From JBBQHM01 sp038323965 (GTDB lineage: Bacteria > Verrucomicrobiota > Verrucomicrobiia > Chthoniobacterales > UBA10450): 8,976 nucleotides of DNA. The DNA is taken from NCBI GenBank assembly GCA_038323965.1, contig JBBQHM010000090.1, positions 1 through 8,976 on the forward strand. The letters are read 5' to 3'. The position numbers and the translations under genes were made by a program. Under the pieces are notes generated by a model, which searched no databases, had not been told where the DNA came from, and saw only the letters and a program-made list of their open reading frames with translations. Shown here piece by piece: positions 1-5,466 of this stretch (positions are counted from its first letter, which is position 1; every line of letters starts with the position of its first letter).

Positions 1-524
1 TGCTCGGTGAAGGCGTACAAAAGCGAGAAGGTGATGCTGCCCTGATGAAAGCGCCGATAGACCGGATCGAGCTGCATGTAGTTCAGGAAATCGTGCATCC
101 ATCCCATGTTCCACTTCAGGCCGAACCCGAGTCCGCCGAGATACGTGGGACGCGAAACGCCCGGCCACGCGGTTGATTCTTCCGCGATCGTCACGATCCC
201 GGGGAAGCGCTCGTAACAAATCTCGTTTGTCCGTTTCAGAAAAAAAACCGCGTCGAGGTTCTCGCGACCGCCGTACGCATTCGGAATCCACTCGCCCGCT
301 TTGCGCGAGTAATCGAGATACAACATTGACGCCACGGCATCCACACGCAGGCCGTCGATGTGATATTTATCGAGCCAGAAGAGCGCGTTCGCGATCAGGA
401 AATTGCGCACTTCGTTGCGGCCAAAGTTAAAAATCAACGTTCCCCAATCCTGATGTTCGCCCTGGCGCGGATCGGCATGCTCATAGAGATCGGTGCCGTC
501 GAACTCTGCCAGTCCGTGCGCATC
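1..524 (-). pseudogene. glgB: glgB catalytic part beyond the in-frame stop, cut by the window edge
   Basis: Reading on from the TAA in the same frame gives 174 intact codons with no further stop. They begin DAHGLAEFDGTDLYEHAD, which is classic GlgB. The catalytic nucleophile is the Asp of GLRVDAVASM (codon 412 of the joined frame, bases 339-341) and the acid/base is the first Glu of IAEES (codon 465, bases 180-182). Their spacing of 53 residues equals that between D405 and E458 of E. coli GlgB as I remember it. The remaining sequence (NAYGGREN, FGLKWNMGWMHD) is fully conserved in character, so there is no sign of long decay. Bases 1-2 belong to the next codon and the gene continues out of the window. 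No in-frame start lies near enough to the stop to rebuild a working barrel. It could be a recent nonsense allele, a sequencing or assembly error, or less likely a recoded stop. Confidence 0.85.
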
Positions 525-1574
525 TTACTGGAAGTGCGCCGGCACCCAATCGATGATCACGCCGATGCCAGCCTGGTGACAGCGATCGACAAAATAACGG
601 AACGCGTCCGGCTTCCCAAATCGACTCGTCGGCGCGTAGTAATTTGTGACCTGATAACCCCACGATCCCTCAAACGGATGTTCCGCGATGGGCATCAATT
701 CGATGTGGGTGTAGCCCATCTCGAGCACGTAAGTCAGAAGTGATTCCGCGAGTTCGATGTAGCTGAGAAAACGATCGCCCTCATCGGCGCGCTTGCGCCA
801 GGAGCCGAGATGCACTTCGTAAATGCTCATCGGGGAGCTGGCGATGTTGCGTTTCGGGCGGTCCGCCATCCAGGCTTCGTCGTTCCAGCGGTAGCGATCG
901 AGATCGTAAACGAGCGATGCGGTTTCGCGTCCATGTTGCGCGAAGAATGCGAATGGGTCGCTCTTCAGCAGCAACGCGCCGCTGTGAGTTCGCAGCTCAA
1001 ATTTATAATGCGCGGAATCCCCCACTCCGGGCACGAATAATTCCCACACGCCGGTCCCGAGCAATTTGCGCATCGGATGCACGCGGCCGTCCCAGCCATT
1101 GAAGTCGCCGACGACACTGACGCGCTGCGCGTTCGGCGCCCAGACCGCGAAGTAAACGCCGCGCCCACCATCGATCTCGCGCAGATGCGCGCCAAATTTT
1201 TCGTAGAGCTCCCAATGCTGGCCCTCGGAGAAAAGGTGCAGATCCACGTCGCCCATCAGCGTTCCGTAGCAATAAGGATCGCGCGCGAGTTCCTCACTCC
1301 CATCCCAGCGCGTGATGCTAAGCTTGTAATCGCAGGTGCGATCCGCCCCCGGCACTACAGCCTGAAAAAATCCGTCGGCGTGCAGTTTTTCCGCAGGAAA
1401 TGCGGAGCCGCCCGATGCGATCGCGAGCGACTTGGCGTCGGGGCGGAAAACACGAATGACTAGATCGCCGCCGACGCGGTGCGGACCGAGCACGCGGAAA
1501 GGATCGCCGTGCGCCGCGGCCAAAAAAGTGCGCAGCTCATCGGTCGGAACATTGAGCAGATCGAAACCTTTCAT
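525..1574 (-). CDS. glgB: 1,4-alpha-glucan branching enzyme, N-terminal part ending at a premature in-frame stop
   Basis: GlgB (GH13) makes the alpha-1,6 branches of glycogen in the cytoplasm. These 349 residues begin at an ATG. Residues about 13-110 carry the N1 domain (DPFRVLGPH at 24-32). Residues about 138-225 carry the CBM48 domain (FAVWAPNAQRVSVVGDFNGW at 142-161). From about 250 the catalytic barrel starts (SIYEVHLGSW, ELMPIAEHPFEGSWGYQ, then IDWVPAHF at 341-348). Codon 350 is TAA at 525-527, where the family usually reads ...HFPKDAHGL. The same frame continues intact to the window edge with the missing catalytic residues, so this is a nonsense-interrupted glgB and not a short protein. 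A product ending here would lack the nucleophile and the acid/base and should be inactive. No Shine-Dalgarno is visible; a promoter lies almost at the start codon. Family identification is near certain. Whether the stop is real or a sequence error cannot be told from one sequence. Confidence 0.93.
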   Translation of the reverse strand: MKGFDLLNVPTDELRTFLAAAHGDPFRVLGPHRVGGDLVIRVFRPDAKSLAIASGGSAFPAEKLHADGFFQAVVPGADRTCDYKLSITRWDGSEELARDPYCYGTLMGDVDLHLFSEGQHWELYEKFGAHLREIDGGRGVYFAVWAPNAQRVSVVGDFNGWDGRVHPMRKLLGTGVWELFVPGVGDSAHYKFELRTHSGALLLKSDPFAFFAQHGRETASLVYDLDRYRWNDEAWMADRPKRNIASSPMSIYEVHLGSWRKRADEGDRFLSYIELAESLLTYVLEMGYTHIELMPIAEHPFEGSWGYQVTNYYAPTSRFGKPDAFRYFVDRCHQAGIGVIIDWVPAHFQ

Positions 1575-1583
1575 CGCCGCGCC

Positions 1584-1611
1584 ATTGTAGGATCGCAGGT
1601 GCGCTTTGCAA
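1584..1611 (-). promoter_or_regulatory. Candidate sigma70-type promoter of glgB, close to leaderless
   Basis: On the minus strand TTGCAA (1606-1611, 4/6 to TTGACA) is followed by a 16-base spacer and TACAAT (1584-1589, 5/6 to TATAAT). Only nine bases separate the -10 box from the glgB ATG at 1574. Transcription would therefore start within about three bases of the start codon. This fits the absence of any Shine-Dalgarno sequence there. The boxes are seen directly; promoter activity is inference. Confidence 0.4.
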
Positions 1612-1624
1612 TTACGCTGCGCTG

Positions 1625-1807
1625 CTACGCAAAGTGAAAAACACGATTTGCCGTTAGGCGTGCATCACCGCATCGCGGCAAGAAAAGCCCCGTCGTTTCG
1701 CGCGGCGGCGGCGAACCGCCCACGCTCTCCCAAGTGTTCAGGCCGATGTGATGGTGATACCCGCCGGCGAAAAGAAACGCCGCGCCGCTTCCATCACGCT
1801 GCATCAA
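1625..1807 (-). pseudogene. Remnant of a VOC / catechol 2,3-dioxygenase-like (CatE-type) gene
   Basis: A minus-strand frame reads DGSGAAFLFAGGYHHHIG followed by LNTWESVGGSPPPRETTGLF (recognisable part about 1682-1801). The block GGYHHHIGLNTW plus the proline run is the signature of the C-terminal module of vicinal-oxygen-chelate dioxygenase/glyoxalase proteins, in which a His of this block binds the metal. Homology stops after TGLF: the frame runs into unrelated sequence and a TAG. The neighbouring frame shows a decayed trace where the family continues with something like AIRYP, which suggests indels. Upstream, the frame meets the trxA stop with only eight codons between, so the N-terminal 100 or more residues are absent. 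No start codon or ribosome binding site makes sense. I call it a gene relic of about 45 residues. It is not expected to make an active enzyme. Confidence 0.6.
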
Positions 1808-1831
1808 CCCCGAAGCCGAGGATGAATCGTC

Positions 1832-2164
1832 TCACGCATGAGTAACCAGCTTCTCGAGTTTCTCGACGATCGCTCTCTTCGCCGCGACGCCGACAATCTG
1901 ATCGCGCAATTCGCCGTTGCTAAAGAAGAGCAACGCAGGGACGCCGCGGATGTTAAAGCGCTGCTGGAGCGCAGGGTCGTCGTCGATGTTAACCTTCGCG
2001 ACGCGGAAACGGTCGCCGCTTTCCGTTGCAATTTCGTTCAGCACCGGCGCGATCATTTTGCAGGGACCGCACCACGGCGCCCAGAAATCCACCACCACTG
2101 GGATGGGTGAATTGATGACGACTTTGTCGAAGCTGGCTTCGTTAATGTTGATTGGTTCGTTCAT
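1832..2164 (-). CDS. trxA: Thioredoxin
   Basis: A 110-residue thioredoxin, the usual length for the single-domain cytoplasmic protein that reduces disulfides in proteins such as ribonucleotide reductase and is itself reduced by thioredoxin reductase. The active site WCGPC lies at residues 31-35 with C32 and C35, the buried acid is D26 (VVVDFWAP), and the cis-proline is P76 (RGVPAL); all keep E. coli numbering. No signal peptide or membrane segment is present. The ATG at 2162-2164 was chosen because the protein starts there with a normal thioredoxin N-terminus. The reading frame is open further upstream to about 2458, but that stretch has no thioredoxin character. The ATG overlaps the TGA of the preceding 70-codon gene (ATGA), so translation is probably coupled. 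It is the last gene of the SDR-orphan-trxA set. Confidence 0.97.
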   Translation of the reverse strand: MNEPININEASFDKVVINSPIPVVVDFWAPWCGPCKMIAPVLNEIATESGDRFRVAKVNIDDDPALQQRFNIRGVPALLFFSNGELRDQIVGVAAKRAIVEKLEKLVTHA

Positions 2165-2373
2165 GGATTTGGGTTGGATGATTTTGTGGAGGGTGAGAGT
2201 TCGCGCGAGACGACGAGCCCGCAAAGTTTCTCGGTCCCGCGCAGGAACATGATCGGCGACGGCACTCCGATTTCGTCGGCAGCATGATCGTCGAGGTTTT
2301 TCGCATCGGCAGACGACGCGACCGAGAAGTCTCCGTCGCTCAAAACCAATTCCGGAAGAATCGTGTTCACCAT
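2161..2373 (-). CDS. Hypothetical 70-residue protein between SDR and trxA
   Basis: I do not recognise this protein. It starts MVNTILPELVLSDGDFSV, has a mildly acidic N-terminal half, a short hydrophobic stretch (GVPSPIMFL at about 36-44) and a Ser/Asn/Pro-rich tail (STKSSNPNP). No signal peptide, membrane helix or metal-binding cluster is seen; one Cys (C51). Support comes only from its position: its ATG (2371-2373) overlaps the last codons of the SDR gene, and its TGA (2161-2163) overlaps the trxA ATG in an ATGA. This makes a continuous coupled reading path through the three genes. It may be a real small protein or merely a chance frame filling the 200-bp gap between SDR and trxA. There is no clear Shine-Dalgarno. 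Confidence 0.4.
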   Translation of the reverse strand: MVNTILPELVLSDGDFSVASSADAKNLDDHAADEIGVPSPIMFLRGTEKLCGLVVSRELSPSTKSSNPNP

Positions 2374-3098
2374 GGGAGCGCGTTTCCCATGTGCTGGTAA
2401 GCGCCGCTCGGCCCGTCTTCGCCGAGCGTGGCGAGCGCGACGCTGGTCTTGGCGCCATCGACGATTTCCATCATCGCGCCTTCGCCGCCCATGTCCGTTT
2501 TCACCCAACCCGGATGCGCGGCGTTCACCTTGATCTTCGTGTCCCTCAGCTCGTAGGCGAGCTGCACGGTGAAAGCGTTCACGGCTGACTTGGAAACGTT
2601 GTAAGCCGGGATGTGATTGCCGTAGATCGGCGAACCGGGCGTCGTGTGGAGTGTGTTCGAGCCGAGAATGCTCGAGAGATTCACGATTCGCCCGGCCTGG
2701 CTTTGGCGCAGGAGTGGCAGGAATGCTGAGGTCGTCGCGATGAGCCCAAACACATTCGTCTCGAAGGTCTGTCGCCAGACCTCGACGGGCTGATTTCCGG
2801 CCGACTTGTCGTCGCCGTGTAACATCACCCCGGCGTTATTTACCAGGATGTCGAGCCCATGATACTCACGCTCGACCAAGGCAGCGGCCTTTCTGATGCT
2901 GTCGTTGCTGTTCACATCGATGAGGACGCAGTGCGCATCGATGCCCTCTTTGCGCAGTTCATCGGCAGCCGCGTCTCCTTTCGCTTCATCGCGCGCGCCG
3001 ACGAGAACTGAAATACCCAGTCGTCCAAGCTGACGTGCGGTTTCGAGACCGATGCCCTTATTGGCACCGGTGATAAGTGCTATTTGTTTCTTGTTCAT
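2367..3098 (-). CDS. Short-chain dehydrogenase/reductase (SDR), NAD(P)-dependent
   Basis: A 243-residue classical SDR, the common length for the family. The Rossmann nucleotide site is TGANKGIG at 10-17, followed by D61 (LIDVNS), NNAG at 87-90, the structural N115 (ETNVFG), the catalytic Ser in VNLSS at 139-143, and YNVSK with Y166 and K170; PGWVKTDM at 196-203 follows. R36 in VGARDE suggests NADP(H). Family sense places it near carbonyl-reductase-like SDRs of the plant/animal type, which reduce small carbonyl compounds; the substrate cannot be read from sequence. It is the first gene of a leftward set with the 70-residue orphan and trxA. The ATG at 3096-3098 gives a normal N-terminus. A palindrome 23 bases upstream may be an operator. 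The gene is divergent from the central operon, separated by about 200 bp. Confidence 0.93.
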   Translation of the reverse strand: MNKKQIALITGANKGIGLETARQLGRLGISVLVGARDEAKGDAAADELRKEGIDAHCVLIDVNSNDSIRKAAALVEREYHGLDILVNNAGVMLHGDDKSAGNQPVEVWRQTFETNVFGLIATTSAFLPLLRQSQAGRIVNLSSILGSNTLHTTPGSPIYGNHIPAYNVSKSAVNAFTVQLAYELRDTKIKVNAAHPGWVKTDMGGEGAMMEIVDGAKTSVALATLGEDGPSGAYQHMGNALPW

Positions 3099-3121
3099 AG
3101 CTTTGCTTCGAGTCGTTTACT

Positions 3122-3131
3122 TGACCGGTCA
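3122..3131. promoter_or_regulatory. Perfect 10-bp palindrome TGACCGGTCA, possible repressor operator
   Basis: TGACCGGTCA is its own reverse complement. Its near edge lies 23 bases upstream of the SDR ATG, where a repressor would block SDR transcription. Short palindromes of the type TTGACCGGTCAA are typical of TetR-family operators found before SDR genes. No regulator gene lies in the window, so the assignment is inference. Confidence 0.35.
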
Positions 3132-3239
3132 TCTCTTACAGTCCGACGATACAATTTTCAGCGAATCCCGCCACCCGCGACGGGTACGAAAGCTTTCCTG
3201 CGCCGAGCAGTTCCTCTCTATCGTGCAACGCAATCCATC

Positions 3240-3268
3240 TTGTCAGTGAGTTTCTAAACCTCTAAGAC
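3240..3268 (+). promoter_or_regulatory. Weak candidate promoter of the lpxB-like operon
   Basis: TTGTCA (3240-3245, 5/6 to TTGACA) is followed by a 17-base spacer and TAAGAC (3263-3268, 3/6 to TATAAT). A start near 3275 would leave a leader of about 27 bases before the ATG at 3302. An alternative -10-like box, TACAAT at 3150-3155, has no well-spaced -35 box. The rest of the intergenic region shows no riboswitch or clear operator for this operon. Confidence 0.28.
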
Positions 3269-3301
3269 AGCCTTGCGTCTGCGCTCAGAAGCGTGACCTC
3301 G

Positions 3302-4507
3302 ATGAACATGCTTGCACAACAAAAACGCATATTTTTTGCCGCCGGAGAAATCTCTGGTGATATGCAGGCGGCACACTTGGCGGCAGCCATGTTGCGGCAC
3401 AATCCCAACCTTCGATTGCATGGCTGTGGGGGCGATCGCATGAAACGCGCCGGCGTCGACGTCCAAATCGAAACGGCCCAGCTAGGCTATGTCGGGTTTC
3501 ATGAGCCGGCGCGGTTTCGGCGGCCCCTTCGCGAAGTCCGGCGCGAGCTGAAGAACCTCCTTTGTGCGGAACGGCCCGATCTCGCCGTGCTGGTCGACGG
3601 CGACCGCTTCAACGACTTCCTGATCGATTACCTTCACGAGGAAGGCATTCCTTTCGTCCAGTATTTCGCCCCCCTGGTCATGTTCTGGGGCGGTTGGCGG
3701 ACCCGTCAACTGGCGCGACGCGCAACCCTGGTCATTCCCGCGTTTCCGTCTGAGGTGGAATTATTCCGCCGCGCCGGCGCGGAGACCGAGTGGTTTGGTC
3801 ACCCACTTTGCGAGACAGTTATTCCCGGGACCGATCCCGCGCGTGCGTTACGCCTAGCTGGCTTGGATCCGCGTCGGCCAGTTGTCGCTCTCATGCCTGG
3901 TAGTCGTTGGCACGAAATCGTCAGCTTCCTGCCCATCGTCATCGCGGCTGCAGTCAAACTGCGACGTCATCGCCCAGATCTGCAGTTCGTGCTCCCGGTA
4001 GCCGCTCCGCATTTGCGTCAGCCGATCGCACAGCAGTTGAAGGCCGGGGGTTTTGAGGACGCTGTCACATTAATCTCCGATAATATTTATTCGTGCCTCA
4101 GTCAGTGCGAACTGGTGCTGCTCGCCTCGGGCACCGCGACTCTGGAGGTTGCGCTACTAGGTGTGCCCATGGTCGTCTTCTACCGCGTTCCGCCTTTGAC
4201 CTATCTGGCAGCGCGAGTGCTCGTGAGGACGAAGTTCATTGCCACACCGAATATCATCCTCGGTCGCGCGGTGATACCCGAGCTCATCCAGGGCGATTTC
4301 ACCAGTGATCGGTTGTGCGCTGAAGCACTGGCTATCCTCGAAGTGGATGAACGCCGCCAAACCATGCGGGATGATCTGGCGGAGGTCCGGAAATCTCTTC
4401 GCGGACATCGTGTGCTCGAAAGGATTGCTTCGAGGATTCTGACTCTCGCGGACGCGCAGGACGAAGAAACCGCCGACGGCCATTCGCTTCTGGCTGTGGC
4501 GCGGTGA
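3302..4507 (+). CDS. LpxB-like lipid-A-disaccharide synthase family glycosyltransferase (GT19)
   Basis: LpxB joins UDP-2,3-diacylglucosamine to lipid X at the inner face of the inner membrane to give the beta-1,6 lipid A disaccharide. This 401-residue protein (E. coli LpxB 382) spans the whole family: AGEISGD at 14-20, LHGCGGDRM at 39-47, LVDGDRFN at 97-104, FFGH-type WFGHPL at 164-169, LMPGSRWHE at 197-205, ASGTATLE at 275-282 and TPNIILGR at 315-322. D99, R202 and N317 match the positions I recall for the essential D98, R201 and N316 of E. coli. Differences are DGDRFN for DAPDFN and APLVMFWGGWR for SPSVWAWR, near the acceptor side. The ATG at 3302 is preferred to a GTG at 3293 because AGAAG at 3287-3291 is correctly spaced only for it. 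It is the first of four overlapping genes; lpxA, lpxD, fabZ and lpxK are not beside it. It may be the true lpxB or a paralogue for another glycolipid. Confidence 0.85.
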   Translation: MNMLAQQKRIFFAAGEISGDMQAAHLAAAMLRHNPNLRLHGCGGDRMKRAGVDVQIETAQLGYVGFHEPARFRRPLREVRRELKNLLCAERPDLAVLVDGDRFNDFLIDYLHEEGIPFVQYFAPLVMFWGGWRTRQLARRATLVIPAFPSEVELFRRAGAETEWFGHPLCETVIPGTDPARALRLAGLDPRRPVVALMPGSRWHEIVSFLPIVIAAAVKLRRHRPDLQFVLPVAAPHLRQPIAQQLKAGGFEDAVTLISDNIYSCLSQCELVLLASGTATLEVALLGVPMVVFYRVPPLTYLAARVLVRTKFIATPNIILGRAVIPELIQGDFTSDRLCAEALAILEVDERRQTMRDDLAEVRKSLRGHRVLERIASRILTLADAQDEETADGHSLLAVAR

Positions 4508-5466
4508 TGCCTGCCGGGCAAACCGGGCGCCATCGCCTCAAGATTCGGCTTCTTCGTTTACTTGTTGGATGTAGTAAACCCATCGTCCTTCTGCTTCTGG
4601 GAGCGCTGGCGACGGTTCCGGAAGCCTTCGCGTTCAAGTTTGCTAACGCCATCGGCCGTCTCTATCACGCGGGCCGGCGCGACGAAGTTATCTCCCGTTT
4701 ACGCTTGTTTTTCGGCAGCCAGTCTCTTCCCCACCCACGAGCGATGGAAGTGTGGTGCTCACATCTAAACCACGTCGGATTAACCATTGTAGAAATGGTT
4801 AGGTTTTATGGCATGCGTCACGACGAACTAATGGATCGCATCACTCTAGATGGAGAAGAGCATTTGACGCGCGCGCTTGGCGCTGGTCGTGGCGTCATAT
4901 TATTCCTGAATCATCTCGGCGATCCCGGGACGATTGCGGCGGGAATCGGGTTGCGCGGGTACGACTTTACCGTCGCCGGCAATGGAATGGATATCATGCT
5001 GGGCGATGTCACCGTTCCTCTCGATTTCATTGAGAAGCTTTTAACAAAGATGTTAGCGAACTGGAATGTGCAACGCTGTTTACTCGGGCAGAACCTTCCG
5101 CGAAAACTCAAGGAAACCATGCAGCGAAACGGAATCTTCGGAATGTTCATAGACTTCCCCGTGGTCACAAAACACAACCGCTCGCTGCCATTCGGCGAAG
5201 CGCTGATGAAAGTTAACCTCGGCCCCGCGCTTCTCGCTCTCCGACAGCGCGCCGACATACTTTGCGTGCAGAGCGTGCGCATCGGCGATAACCGACATTT
5301 ACTTAAGATCACTCCGCTGGAGGTTAATCACAACTCCTCTGCCTGGCGCGAGGCCGCCGCGGAACTACTGCAACGCGCTTTACAGCCCCTCCAAGTCGAA
5401 CTCTCGCATCATCCCGGCCAGTGGTGGCCATGGAGCTGGGCCCCGCTCGCGCCCAAGGAAGCATGA
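4507..5466 (+). CDS. LpxL/HtrB-type acyltransferase homologue (LPLAT superfamily), first copy
   Basis: LpxL/HtrB enzymes move an acyl chain from acyl-ACP to lipid A precursors at the inner membrane. The 319-residue length fits (E. coli LpxL 306). A basic N-terminus and one hydrophobic segment at about 24-45 would anchor it to the membrane. The glycine/hydrophobic core GAGRGVILFLNHLGDPG at 125-141 lies where the family has ...GHFGNWE. The late block FGMFIDFP and the end signature HHPGQWWPW at 301-309 match the family's HPEQWLW. However, the catalytic HX4(D/E) motif is not kept: H136 is followed by Gly at +5, with D139 at +3. The start is ambiguous between GTG 4504 (GTGA overlap) and ATG 4507 (TGATG overlap); either couples it to the lpxB-like gene. 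Leucine TTA codons are frequent (for example 4558, 4699, 5041, 5053, 5080, 5299). Family fairly sure, activity uncertain. Confidence 0.78.
   Translation: MPAGQTGRHRLKIRLLRLLVGCSKPIVLLLLGALATVPEAFAFKFANAIGRLYHAGRRDEVISRLRLFFGSQSLPHPRAMEVWCSHLNHVGLTIVEMVRFYGMRHDELMDRITLDGEEHLTRALGAGRGVILFLNHLGDPGTIAAGIGLRGYDFTVAGNGMDIMLGDVTVPLDFIEKLLTKMLANWNVQRCLLGQNLPRKLKETMQRNGIFGMFIDFPVVTKHNRSLPFGEALMKVNLGPALLALRQRADILCVQSVRIGDNRHLLKITPLEVNHNSSAWREAAAELLQRALQPLQVELSHHPGQWWPWSWAPLAPKEA

Noticed and set aside
1077..1463. A long plus-strand open frame opposite glgB (and a similar one at 360-743)
   Set aside because: They are antisense to well-conserved GlgB coding sequence and resemble no protein family; they are by-products of GC-rich codon bias.
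1571..1585. A four-codon upstream frame (ATG GCG CGG CGA TGA) overlapping the glgB start
   Set aside because: Its ATG overlaps the predicted -10 box, so it would not be in the transcript, and it has no Shine-Dalgarno.
1604..1634. Inverted repeat CTTTGC/GCAAAG upstream of glgB as a terminator or operator
   Set aside because: The arms are six bases with a 19-base loop and no T-tract; the right side is explained by the -35 box.
2165..2458. An N-terminal extension of trxA of about 98 residues
   Set aside because: The extension is Arg/Ser-rich with no domain, overlaps the SDR end, and the thioredoxin fold is complete from the ATG at 2164.
3161..3178. GCGAATCCCGCCACCCGC, which resembles the 3' end of a tRNA T-arm and acceptor
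   Set aside because: The T-loop preceding it is wrong, and its acceptor does not pair with the GCACCGC of the tRNA-Lys piece, so it is not the missing half.
3240..3268. A direct repeat of the tRNA anticodon region as a left attachment site (AGTGA...TCTAA at 3244-3257)
   Set aside because: The similarity needs a gap and covers only about ten bases, no better than chance.
5421..5462. An earlier GTG start for the second acyltransferase
   Set aside because: It would overlap the first acyltransferase by 46 bases, while the ATG at 5463 gives the ATGA junction seen throughout the operon.
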